Below are positions 1 to 9,101 of a stretch of 10,383 bases of DNA, one piece after another; the first letter of the stretch is position 1, and every line of letters starts with the position of its first letter. Location of the stretch: the NCBI RefSeq assembly GCF_000003605.2, contig NW_003155758.1, forward strand, positions 50,142 through 60,524, written 5' to 3'. The position numbers were made by a program, and so were the translations under genes. This DNA comes from Saccoglossus kowalevskii. Its lineage: Eukaryota > Hemichordata > Enteropneusta > Harrimaniidae. The notes below the pieces were generated by a model, which saw only the letters and a program-made list of their open reading frames with translations, was not told where the DNA came from and made no database searches.

Positions 1-1290
1 ATCAGGTTACTTTGATGGCCCATACTTCTACTGTATGTTATCAAGTCTTGTGAACAACATATCAAATAAAATGATAAAGTGGTGAAATGTGCTCCCTTGT
101 AATGAAGTGGACTACTTTAAATTGCCCTCATGATAAATGTACATTTAAATGCCTGATTCTGCTGTAGGGTTAGTGTGGTGATAAAATACCATTGATTTCT
201 GACAACAGTCACCATTGATAACTTGTTTTTTTTCCCTTCTGATGATTTGATATATACTTTATATAAAGCCAAATAAAATTAACAGCGTTAAAGGTGTACC
301 TGCAAGTGCCTGCTGTCCAGTTTAGCCATAAAAAGATGCATGGTCAGCCTGAAAAATCTGGGCAAGGTTGTGTTACTGGAAACGCATTATTTGTTGTATT
401 TGGCCTAAGCAGTTGAATATGCTATTTAAAATAACACCCTAGTTCAGGTTGAGGTTATAAAGTTGAAATGGAATTACCCCAATTGTTCCTGTTACACACT
501 ATATATACCCAACAAGGCCTGTATTTGGGAATATTCATAACTAAATGTCATAAAAGAAAATGTCAAATCATAATTTCTTCTAAATTGAGAGCATAGGTTC
601 CCTCTATTAGATTGGTCTACTGTAAAGGCATTAAATTATTAGAATGTAACATTTAAGTTTGATTGAGCTAATAGTCATGGTAGCTTGTGTTACAATACAG
701 TGTTGGAAACTCTATTCGGTAATTGGAATATAAAGTAAAGTTTATTCTCCCTATTGTACTATGTTTACATTTGTACTATTGTATGTGTCTTTATTTATAT
801 ATCATCAAATAAATGGAATGAACCCCAAAGAAGTCAAATAGAATGTAATTGGTGTTGACATAATAAATGTTTATTGTCTTGCAGACACAAGATACTGTAA
901 TCTTTTTATTAGTTGGACCACCTGATTCTTGTTGCAGCAATGATTTATTTTCCTTCCGATAGCAGTTTAACCACATTTAGGTTCTGTCATTCCATCTTGA
1001 TTGACAAGGAATGTATTTGATATTACCATAGTAGCACATGTCAGTGATAGATGTGTGTCTTTTGTCAAAATAAGTTATGTTGATGGGCTGAATACTCATC
1101 TAGTAAGTCTTGTTCCTGTGGCCAATATCAAGATTTATCAATCGATCATGTGACCGTTTTGGGCCAATAACATTGTCTGTCTTATACTTGAGGGTTAATA
1201 ATCTTTATTAGTAGGCTAAATCTGCATTTTGTTCATTAGTCTTATCCACCTACCATTGGGTCCCTATTATTAGGAATTGTTTGAACCCTG
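1..1290. other. No gene recognised
   Basis: AT-rich non-coding sequence with stops in all frames; the longest open stretch is 61 codons on the minus strand (791-976) and looks random. Several AATAAA strings (about 65, 271, 809) would fit a 3' UTR, but such hexamers are expected often at this composition, so no transcript end is claimed. Confidence 0.6.
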
Positions 1291-1295
1291 ACACC

Positions 1296-1467
1296 TTGTT
1301 CACATGTTACATCAATGGGTTAAACACGCAAATCTGGGTCGCGACCAACCCTCTTAACTGAGAGCTAAACTACCGGTAACAAGTGTTAGACTGGGTTAAC
1401 CTATTCATGCATGTTTTACACAATGGGTTAAAATTAACTCTTAAATTAAATCCTACACATGTGAACA
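1296..1467. repeat. Weak inverted-repeat unit with CAATGGGTTAAA direct repeats
   Basis: TGTTCACATGT at 1297-1307 is exactly complementary to ACATGTGAACA at 1457-1467. Within it, CAATGGGTTAAA occurs at 1313-1324 and 1421-1432, with a further TGGGTTAA at 1392. It could be a small element or chance. No coding content. Confidence 0.35.
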
Positions 1468-1469
1468 TC

Positions 1470-2079
1470 ACAATAGTAGCTATGGAAACTCTTCACATTG
1501 TGTGGTCTCATCTATTTTAGATAGCGACAATGTAAGAACTGAAACACCTGTTGCCAACTGAAAAACACAATAAACTTCCATAATTTTACTATATTTTCTC
1601 AAATATTTTGACAAAAACCTGTAGCTGGTGAGAAATTATGTCCTAGGCCTAAAATTAATCCTCTAAGTGTCAAAGTCAACTTCAGGCACAATCCACAAAA
1701 TAGTTCCATTTGTAGTCAACTTTTTTGATCAAAAATGTCACATTTTGTCTGTTGTGTCCAATATTAAGATTGAATTCAGTGAAAATTACAGAATGTGAAC
1801 AAATTTAACTCATTCAGAGCTAGAGGGGTTAACAGATAAAGTGTAGAAAATTGCATAAGAATGTGCAAAATGTGCTTACATTGTAAAAAGGAAAAATTTT
1901 GTGTAATAAGTTATTTTTGTTTTTAAGCCATGTATAATCCTTCTATTGTGAATAACCTGCTTTTGTAAACAATATTAGAATATTGACTTGAGGTAGTAAT
2001 GTAAAATCAAAAACACTTAGAGAACACAAAATGTATTTTCTATTGTCTTTGGTAAAATGATGTGTTCTTTTTAATGCAG
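1470..2079. other. No gene recognised
   Basis: AT-rich filler between two repeat units. No open frames, exon-like segments or clear repeats were seen. Confidence 0.6.
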
Positions 2080-2274
2080 TACTGTAAAATACCAAAAATT
2101 CATTTGTAATTTATTTTATGAAGGAATGATTCAGTGAAATTAAAATCCAGCGAATATATATTTTTTTCCTATGTTTTTCGTCAAAAAATTAGTGAAATTA
2201 AACTCCATACAAAACACCCGGAAAGTCTTTTCAGCGAAAATTAATTCCAACTAAAATAAAGTGTTTCACAGTAT
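2080..2274. repeat. 'TACTGTAAA...TTTCACAGTA' inverted-ended element
   Basis: Starts TACTGTAAAATACC and ends GTGTTTCACAGTA; the ends are imperfect inverted complements. Inside, GTGAAATTAAA recurs (about 2135 and 2192) next to CCAGCGAA/CAGCGAAAATTAA motifs. It reads as a short non-coding interspersed repeat related to the segment at 6002-6172 and, more weakly, to family B. Confidence 0.5.
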
Positions 2275-2339
2275 GCAGAGAACAGATCCAACCCAACTAC
2301 TGTCTCTAGAAACACTCCTAAAATGGGCATATATGGGGT

Positions 2340-2720
2340 ATTAGGCAAATATCCCTTGGATTTCTTCATTAAAAACAAATAATCAAATATTACAACTGTA
2401 ATTATTTCTAACAATATTACTCTAATTGAAGCAGGTGACTTAAATACAAAATGTAGATGGATAGATAGTAAAAGGTATAATAAAGTAGAATCACAAATTA
2501 ATCAAACAGAAATTATAAACAAAGAATTAAACAAGTAAAAATGTTGAATAAGAATCTTGAACAAATCTTTTATAAAACATTAGGAAAATAAAATATAAAC
2601 TATAATAACAAACAAAATAAAATAAGGACTTGCAGAACCTTTAAAAAAAAAAACTTTTAAATTGAAAGATTATTTATTCAGCAATGGAAATGTAAAATTG
2701 CATGAACATGTATGTAAATT
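2340..2720. other. A-rich tract without a gene
   Basis: Extremely AT-rich with A strongly favoured over T on this strand, ending near a run of A at 2643-2652. One frame (about 2363-2537) stays open for some 55 codons and contains IEAGDLNTKCRWID, loosely like the GD(F/L)N motif of LINE endonucleases. It is too short and too biased in composition to call. It may be a decayed retroelement tail or plain low-complexity DNA. Confidence 0.35.
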
Positions 2721-3306
2721 TGGTAATTAACCATTGTCTAAAAATATTGACAGGATGTCACACAATTTCCAGAAAATTAAAATGGGCACCAACTGTCTAG
2801 CTGTTCCAGTAGCCAGAATTCTACAGAATAACTTTAGCAACACCCATCAATTCAAAAGTAACTTTTTACTGGTACTGTACTATACAAATGTTTTTATCAT
2901 ATTTTATCTTTTTGTGACCTTACTACTGTACTTTCCTGTAAAGTTAGGGTTAGTAAATATTATTTGCTATGAAATCTGAATTAGGCAGTACATGTATGTT
3001 TCTGATATAAGATGGGAATACTAATACAGGATTATCTGCATCCCTGCTGGCATGCTTGCAGAATACATACATTAAAGAACATATTGACAAAGATTGGATA
3101 AAACCACAGATGTGAGGTATTGGCACCAGATGACACAAAATAACATTAGCACAATACCAGTCTACTGAACGGTTTTTGCCCAGGGATGTGTTTGAATGAA
3201 TATACATGCATCTTTACTGGACATGTTATATGAAATGAAACTTTATGCAGCCAGAAATAATAATACAAAAAATTATGTTAACTAAAAAGACACATTTAAA
3301 ATAGAC
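2721..3306. other. No gene recognised
   Basis: Two overlapping short open frames (2734-2979 on plus, 2950-3207 on minus) show no domain, no signal and no splice context, and look random. Confidence 0.55.
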
Positions 3307-3714
3307 TTATTATTATCAGAGGTACATTACTTGGGGTTTGCAACTACGGTGACATGATACCAAGATCCCGTTACAATCTCGCTCTCGCATAAGCGTTCCA
3401 ACTCAGAAAAATGCGAATGCGTATGTCCGAGGTAACTAGGATACTGGGATGTCCAGGTGGATCAAAATAGCTGGCCACGATATGACGGATTACGAGAACT
3501 ATATTTTCTGTACATTTTCGATGTATTACATTGTTTCACTATGAATGTGTTAATACATGTTTTATTGATTATTACAAACCGGCTATTTCATGTTTGAAGG
3601 TCGTAGCATCAGTCTCGCTATCTACGAGATGAGACTTGAATGGGATCTTGGCATGATGTCATCATACAGTACTATGCGAGTGGCAAACCTAAAGTAATGT
3701 ACCTCTGTTATTAT
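3307..3714. mobile_element. Foldback/MITE-like element with about 65-bp inverted ends
   Basis: The left end (3307-3370: ...CAGAGGTACATTACTTGGGG...GATACCAAGATCCC) is the inverted complement, with a few changes and a small insertion, of the right end (3642-3714: GGGATCTTGGCATGATGTC...AAGTAATGTACCTCTG). Outer bases are TTATTATTA and TTATTATA, so a TA-rich target is plausible, but its exact duplication cannot be set. The interior is richer in CpG than the flanks and has no open frame of note. The structure fits a miniature inverted-repeat transposable element; its superfamily is unknown. Confidence 0.75.
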
Positions 3715-4011
3715 ACATGATTTTGAAAACAGGTTGATGACATTTATATTATGCCTTACCTGTGAATTTAATTGTTTTCCTATATGTGTACTATGAAAGT
3801 GTTGATATATAGACCATTTTATGTTCACTCAGGGATCCCAAGCTAAAAGAAGTTTATACCATCGCATTGGGGTCAAAACATTGCATGGGACTTAACAAAT
3901 GCTAAACTATTTTGGGGTATTCCAGGCTTAATTTGATTTGATTAATAGGTCATCTGTTATTAGCTGTAGTTTTATTTTTTGGTTAGTTCACTAACAGCCA
4001 AACACAGTGAG

Positions 4012-4230
4012 TGTGAAGTTATAGAATATATAGATTTTTCCACAAACCAGTGAAAATAACACTTTGTAGATGTCCCTGCAACATCGAATCATAGACCTTA
4101 GAATGATCGAATCCACTAAAATTAAATCCTGTGAATATTTCTCTTACTGTATTATCACAATCCCTCCCCCCCCTCCCCCCCCACTCCCACCCAAAGTACT
4201 GAATAAAACTCTTTTGGCTGAACTAATTTT
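4012..4230. repeat. Dispersed repeat family B, copy 1
   Basis: Starts TGTGAAGTTATAGAATATA and ends TTTGGCTGAACTAATTTT. It matches 5112-5284 along its length, with about 45 bp extra in the middle (AATCATAGACC region) and an expanded C-rich tract. Internal GAATCCACTAAAATTAAAT resembles the GTGAAATTAAA-type motifs of the 2080-2274 element. A short open frame here with a proline run is only the C tract and is not considered a gene. Confidence 0.75.
4161..4193. repeat. C-rich low-complexity tract
   Basis: Nearly pure C with sparse T and A interruptions, inside repeat copy 4012-4230. The matching place in the other copy is short, so this is a local expansion. Confidence 0.9.
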
Positions 4231-4418
4231 ATTCAGGTACTTGATGACACTTAATTAGATGCACCTTGAATGAAAATTAGTAGAAAAATCAATTTCACCT
4301 GTGTAAAATTGTAAATATGTTCAAACCTGTATTTACTGAATGTAAATGACATGTGTGTCTATACTCAAAGAAAATCGCATTTTAAATGATCCATCCATCC
4401 AGAGATATGCTAATAATA

Positions 4419-4778
4419 TAAGGTTATTATGAGGAAGTATGAACGAAAACAGCGAAGGTCGATGTGACAGCGTACTATCTGAGTGCATACTTTGAGGTAT
4501 CTTCTTCATAATAACTTTATTATATAATTATACATCTTTTTCTTCTAAGGATTCATCATGGGAATGCCAAAATCCAAAAAGTTTAGAACAGAATCAACCA
4601 ACTTCTTTGTGTGGAGTCTCTGGTCAAACGCTTGTGGCAGCCATGTTTGTTTTTATTATTAGAGGACACTTGCGTGCATAATCATTCCATATTTGGAATT
4701 TGCATTTCCTTATATGGTAGGATTAAAATACCCCGTAAAAAATGCAAAATTACGGCGCGCTGTAATGTTCGGTGACAA
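4419..4778. mobile_element. Non-autonomous element, family A copy 1, with 14-bp flanking repeat
   Basis: A unit of about 360 bp flanked by a perfect 14-bp direct repeat, ATATGCTAATAATA, at 4405-4418 and 4779-4792, which looks like a target-site duplication. The left end forms a foldback: TAAGGTTATTATGAGGAAGTA pairs imperfectly with CATACTTTGAGGTATC...CATAATAAC at 4486-4520. The remainder (about 4540-4778) is a unique body matching the copy at 7904-8315. The body includes AAAAAGTTTAGAACAGA, TTCTTTGTGTGGAGTC and TTTTTATTATTAGAGGAC. No coding capacity is apparent. A 14-bp duplication fits retroposition better than most cut-and-paste elements, but no polymerase III boxes were recognised. Confidence 0.75.
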
Positions 4779-4792
4779 ATATGCTAATAATA

Positions 4793-5111
4793 ACAAATAC
4801 AACACCCTTCATGTAGCGTACATATAATTGTACTTTGTCCCAAAAGATAGTGCAAATAAAGGAATGCCTCAAATGTCAATGACCTCCCAGATATCTACAA
4901 TGTATACCACTGTATGTCTATAGTAAATTATACTTATATGACAATTCTGTTTTTGTCCCATGATTGTTATATAATATAGACATAATTTAAATATTGTTAT
5001 GGGGTCTACCATATAACAGTGATTTTCTTCTCAGTAATGCAGTTTATTATTATCTGTAAAATGGATACGTTTTCTTGATCTTTTGTAGTTGTATATCTAT
5101 TATTGGTATAT
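4793..5111. other. No gene recognised
   Basis: AT-rich spacer between the family A copy and the second family B copy. Nothing recognisable. Confidence 0.6.
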
Positions 5112-5284
5112 TGTGAAGTTATAGAATATATTGATTTTTCCACAAACCAGTGAAATAACACTTCATAGATGTTCCTGCAACCATGAATCCACTAAAATTA
5201 AATGTTCTTCTACAGTATAACAATTTCCCCAACACCACTCTTACCCAGAGTACTGTATAAAACTCGTTTGGCTGAACTAATTTT
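5112..5284. repeat. Dispersed repeat family B, copy 2
   Basis: Same orientation as copy 1 (4012-4230). It shares TGTGAAGTTATAGAATATA, GATTTTTCCACAAACCAGTG, GAATCCACTAAAATTAAAT and the final TTGGCTGAACTAATTTT. The C-rich tract is reduced to CCCCAACACCACTC. Flanks differ from copy 1, so the two look like separate insertions rather than a local tandem duplication. Confidence 0.75.
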
Positions 5285-6001
5285 GTAATCTATACGAAAT
5301 ACTACTATTTTGATTTATTTTGGCTATGTTGGCTGAGGAGTAAGTCGGTGAAAATCCAATGCAGTAACTGGTAAATGAAGCATTTGTCAGAGAAAAGCTG
5401 CAATGCCCTGACTGTAAATACAATTACTTGATATCATTGTCTGAGTTTTATATGTTTGTATAAGAACAGGTTTCAGTCTTACTTTGCTCTTAGAGTATGT
5501 CACCATGAACAAAAGGTCTGGCAGTACAGTAGACACATACATCTAGATGAATGCTTTAATGCATATTATCTTTGAAACGAGAAAAACTTCATTTGACATT
5601 ATTCTTTCAATATGTCTTCTACTTCGACAGTCTACATCTTTTGCAAGATTTTAACCTAATAAAGGTAATAAAATTATGACAATTTTTGGTTTTGAAAATG
5701 TTTCAGAATTATTGAATATGACACATTTGCTTCATTTGTCTGAAATAGCAAACATGGACATTTTTGGAACTATTCAGTTCAAAGGGGCTCAAAATTGTCT
5801 AGGTTTCCCAAAACAAATCTTTTTTTGTAGATTTGTTTATAAGTTTTTATGGGAAAAAAGCAAAGACAGCTTATAGCCAGCTGGAGAGTAGTTATCCTAC
5901 GACTGAACTGTAGTTTGCTGTGATGTTGATGATCTTGTCTCTGCTGAGGTGTCCAATAGTCTTGTTTACATACCAATGTTTACATGTATAGTCATCCTTG
6001 G
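5285..6001. other. No gene recognised
   Basis: Contains short opposing open frames (5676-5876 plus, 5779-5976 minus) without protein resemblance. Probably unique non-coding or very old repeat sequence. Confidence 0.55.
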
Positions 6002-6172
6002 TACTGTAAAACCATTTATTTTCACTATTTTTTTATGTTTTGAGGATATTCACTGTGTTTTTATTTCACCAATTTGTCAAAGAAACAATGAGTTTTATTG
6101 TTATTTTAAATGTTCATGTAGATTTAATTTAGCGTATTTTACTTATCAGCGAAACCCAGTGAATAATTAATG
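6002..6172. repeat. Decayed 'TACTGTAAA' element
   Basis: Begins TACTGTAAAACCATTTATTT and contains GATATTCACTG, TTTTATTTCACC and CAGCGAAACCCAGTGAAT. These are the same motif classes as in 2080-2274. The open frame across it is a by-product of T-rich sequence and resembles no protein. Boundaries are approximate. Confidence 0.45.
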
Positions 6173-6299
6173 CATTTACATTATAGTGTAGGTTCATCCA
6201 CTACATGTAAAATGTTTAAACTGTTCTAAAGTTTACCTAAAACAAAACAGATTATTTGAGTTTGAAGTCTAACATTAACTTTAAGCTCAGCTGTTGACT

Positions 6300-6830
6300 T
6301 TGTCGAGCGGAGCTCATCATATGAGTGATTGTCCGTTGTCGTCATCCGTCGTCGTCGTCCCTGTCAATGTTTTACTTTTTCGACTTCTTCTTGAAAACTA
6401 CTAGCCTGAATGCTTTTAATACTTGGTGTATATGTATCTTGGGTAGACCTCTCTTAGGTTTGTTCATTTCATGTTGATATCTTCAATTCTCTAATTTAAG
6501 TGAATATTTTTGTTATTTTTGTTAAAAAGTGATATTTTCGACTTGTTGAAAACCGCAAGTCCGATTGCTTTTATATTACATATATAGGTACTACATGTGG
6601 ACCTCTTTCAGATTTGTAATTTCATGGTGACATCTTCAATTATTTAATTTTGATGATTATTTTTGTCATTTTGGGTGAAAAGTGATATTTTTGACTTCTT
6701 GTTGGAAACAGCAAGTCCCATTGCTTTGATACTATACATATTGTTCATTTTCTAATGATATCTTTTGTTCTTTAATTGTAATGTGCATTGCTAACAGCGG
6801 AGCTATCTCAGCCGACAGGCTGCTTGTTTA
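6300..6830. repeat. Repeat with three diverged units of about 155 bp
   Basis: Begins with GAGCGGAGCTCATCATATGAG and a GTC/GTCGTC microsatellite-like stretch (about 6336-6360). Three tandem diverged units follow: 6381-6538, 6539-6691 and a shortened 6692-6790. Each opens with (C/T)GACTT(C/G)TT..GAAA, then AGTCC.ATTGCTTT, an ACCTCT block and a TCTTCAATT.T.TAATTT block; units 1 and 2 end AAAAGTGATATTTT. It ends with a second AGCGGAGCT (6796-6804) and CAGCCGACAGGCTG. Non-coding; probably an interspersed repeat with internal tandem structure. Confidence 0.7.
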
Positions 6831-7767
6831 GGTTTTCAATGTTTGTTGGGTGATTGATATGAATATCAGTTAAAATAGGACCATACATGTATTTAAATTT
6901 AAATCAAATATGATGATCAATTCTGCAATAAATCCATGCCAGTCCCTTCAGGCCAATTTTTGTCTTTGAATTCAGACAGCAAGAAACACCTTCTATATAT
7001 AAATGTCACCTGATCTATTTTTTGTTTGTTTTTAGCCTAGTTTTTTTGTCTGTTTTTGTGCATTGTATCCATGATCATCTATTGCAATAGATGTTAGATG
7101 ATAAAATAAATCTGTAGTGAACAGATTCTGTGAAAATTTTACTTATTCTGTCCAATGTACCATATTTCCTCTATTATTAATAGTGTACAATGCATATGGT
7201 TATGCAAATCACAGTGGTGTTTTTATGGTTAAAATATAATAGTATTTCAATGATTCAGTGTACATTACAAATGCAATTTATTGTAATTCTATTTAAGAGA
7301 CACTTAGAGAGTGGAGTAATTACAGTAAAGGTCAAAAACCTAAGTGTTGCTAAATAGTGACAGCCATAATCTTCTATCAATTGAACCACTATCAGTTAGG
7401 CAACCTGATTTTTTTCTAAAACAATAAATTGGTATTTTCCACTAGCAGCTCAAGTACTCTGCACGAAAAGGCCACTACATTCATATACCACATCCATCCA
7501 TCATCATCCACCTCCAAAAAAAATACTTTGGTGGAATCATTATGGTATTGTGAGTTTTCCCTGCTTGAATTAGTGTAGTGGTGATGTTAAAACTAAGCTG
7601 TTTCCAAGCTTTTGTTTTAGGCCTGTAAAATTCATTCCTATTTTGCAAGTGACGAAAAATCAAATGTTTTCTAAAAGTGTGCAGCTGCTGCATTTCTGAC
7701 ATGCAAGATTAATAGACTTACTTGTCATCTTCACACTTGTAAAATCTGAATTAGATGCCACCTCCCA
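6831..7767. other. No gene recognised
   Basis: AT-rich. It holds an 18-bp perfect palindrome CATCTATTGCAATAGATG (7076-7093) and a simple CATC repeat. No coding support. Confidence 0.55.
7492..7513. repeat. CATC-type simple repeat
   Basis: CATCCATCCATCATCATCCAC is a short imperfect tetramer/trimer repeat. A shorter relative, ATCCATCCATCC, lies at 4389-4400 just left of the family A copy 1 insertion. Confidence 0.75.
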
Positions 7768-7866
7768 AATAGAGGCTGCATCAATTCTTTTTGAACAATT
7801 AAGAACCAAAAATTCAACTATTCTCATATATGTAGATGGTCTAATAGAGGCTGCATTCCCTCTATT
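7768..7866. repeat. Short direct repeat AATAGAGGCTGCAT plus inverted half
   Basis: AATAGAGGCTGCAT occurs at 7768-7781 and 7843-7856, 75 bp apart, followed by the inverted CCCTCTATT at 7858-7866. The minus strand is open for 103 codons here (7660-7971), and the repeat gives N/D-AASI twice in frame. The frame resembles no family I know and overlaps the neighbouring transposable-element end, so I treat it as repeat sequence and not a gene. Confidence 0.5.
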
Positions 7867-7903
7867 GCATTGTACCATTGTAATAGAAGTCTGGGTTTTA
7901 CAG

Positions 7904-8315
7904 TAATATAATGTTATTACAAGGATACTGAAAAGTATGCACAAAGACAGTACAGCAGAAGTATCGACCAATGTGCAGCAGAAGCCGATACGACGGCCTA
8001 TTGTCTTGAGTGCATACTTTGCGGTATCCTCGTAATAACCTTTTTATTATACATCTTTTCCTTCCAATGATACATCAAATGAATGCTGAAATCTAAAAAG
8101 TTTAGAACAGATTCAGCGAACTTCTTTGTGTGGAGTCCGGTCAAACCCTGGTGGCATGTTTGTTTTTATTATTAGAGGACGCTTACACGTGTAATGATTC
8201 CATATTTGGAAATTGCATTTCCTAATATGGTAAGATGAAAATACCCTGTAAAATACCACAAAATTATGGCACGCTGTAACTTACGGCGTTACGGTGACAG
8301 ATGTATAATAGTAAT
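7904..8315. mobile_element. Non-autonomous element, family A copy 2
   Basis: Second copy, in the same orientation as that at 4419-4778. The terminal foldback is better preserved here: the arm at 7904-7942 is nearly complementary to 8010-8050 (core GTGCATACTTT..GTATCC..GTAATAAC) around a 67-bp loop. The body then follows copy 1 closely to the shared CGGTGACA end near 8300. The loop sequence differs strongly between copies, while arm and body are conserved. No clean flanking duplication was found. Not coding. Confidence 0.75.
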
Positions 8316-8993
8316 TTATAATTATTGCAGCATATTCTGGCTGTGAACCAGAGAAAATATTGTATAATGTACTAAGATAATTATAATGTTTGATACTCTA
8401 ACCCAGCCTATTTAAAGATCTATCAATGAAAATGTCAACATACTCTCTTATTGATCTATTTCAATTTCTATTTTAATAGGTTGTAATGGATGGCTAACTG
8501 AACTGTGTTGAAGTAATATTTCTGTGTATCCAAGTGAAGTGTGACTTCTTTCTCAGGTAAGCCTCACTAAGTAGTCTGTTAAAGGGCTATGTTGGATTCA
8601 TAATGAACCCTAAACACTGCAGATCATTTTCTTCAGTTCTCTTGTAAACAGCCCCCATCAAGTTATGGTCAAGTTATTTTCTGTTGATTGTTAAATCTAT
8701 CTAGCGCCAAAGTGGATACACTGTGTAAGTTTTGTGTGGAGTTTATTTTTCTCTAACTTTTGTAGAATGTAAAATATAGGAAATGTATTTTCACTCATTC
8801 ATCACTCCTAAGTAAAGTAGTATACAATATCTGTGATTTTATATCATACTCTGTAATTAAGTGTGCAGATTTTGTGCAAAATGAAGAATAAAATGACAAC
8901 ATTTCAGGAGGAAGTTCCTGTCTAAAATGAGCTATGAAGAAATGAGTCATCTGGGTTTTACCTAAAAATAATTGTTAATTTCTTGTTAATAAG
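8316..8993 (+). other. Sequence upstream of the first PRDM exon
   Basis: No coding exon recognised. It holds the acceptor/donor motif at 8545-8562, a GTAAGT donor-like string at 8735, and a good acceptor-like string (TTTTTCTCTAACTTTTGTAG, AG at 8764-8765) that is followed quickly by stops. It could be intron, 5' UTR or promoter-proximal; no TATA or initiator evidence decides between these. Confidence 0.45.
8545..8562 (+). promoter_or_regulatory. Tandem acceptor/donor splice motif (candidate recursive splice site)
   Basis: The string CTTCTTTCTCAG|GTAAGC joins a strong pyrimidine-tract acceptor (AG at 8555-8556) directly to a strong donor (GTAAGC from 8557). This zero-length-exon arrangement is the known signature of ratchet points in long introns. 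It lies on the same strand as the PRDM exons and about 440 bp upstream of the first. The alternative is an ordinary donor closing a 5' UTR exon; the bases just before it have no long open frame. This is seen as a motif only; use in splicing is inferred. Confidence 0.4.
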
Positions 8994-9101
8994 GAATGGA
9001 AAATTCAGAGATTGCAGAAGATACAATGGAGGAGGTACCAGACATGAAAATACCTGTAGCGTTTGAATTCAAGCCATCTATTGTTGAAGATAACAAAATA
9101 G
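8994..9101 (+). CDS. PRDM3/16-like gene, exon with N-terminus and start of PR domain
   Basis: Partial coding exon of a PRDM (PR/SET-domain) protein, a family of nuclear chromatin and transcription regulators. The frame opens at ATG 8996-8998 and runs 35 codons plus one base. An acidic start (MENSEIAEDTMEEVPD) is followed by MKIPVAFEFKPSIVEDNKI. The 'IP.xFE' stretch lies at the same distance before the G(V/I)WTK motif as I recall for vertebrate MECOM/PRDM16. The 3' edge is ATAG|GTGAGT, a consensus donor leaving phase 1. The 5' edge is uncertain: TTCTTGTTAATAAG just before 8994 could be an acceptor, so the ATG may be internal or may be the true start. An in-frame TAA at 8990-8992 means that, if the transcript is unspliced there, translation starts at 8996. 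The family call rests on the joined product with the 9698-9801 exon. The PRDM3/16 subfamily is a recollection-based inference. Confidence 0.72.

Noticed and set aside
1-820. AATAAA hexamers as evidence for a 3' UTR at the left edge
   Set aside because: Expected often by chance at this base composition; no coding end or cleavage context seen.
4070-4258. Open frame with a run of prolines
   Set aside because: The proline run is the C-rich tract inside a dispersed repeat; the second repeat copy does not keep the frame.
5676-5976. Opposing short open frames as possible small genes
   Set aside because: No domain, splice or composition support; overlapping frames on both strands are typical of chance.
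7076-7093. 18-bp perfect palindrome CATCTATTGCAATAGATG, resembling a C/EBP-type site
   Set aside because: Short palindromes are frequent in AT-rich DNA and no regulatory context is visible.
8735-8765. Donor-like GTAAGT and a strong acceptor-like site upstream of the PRDM exon
   Set aside because: No open frame of exon quality joins to either; a UTR exon is possible but not supported.
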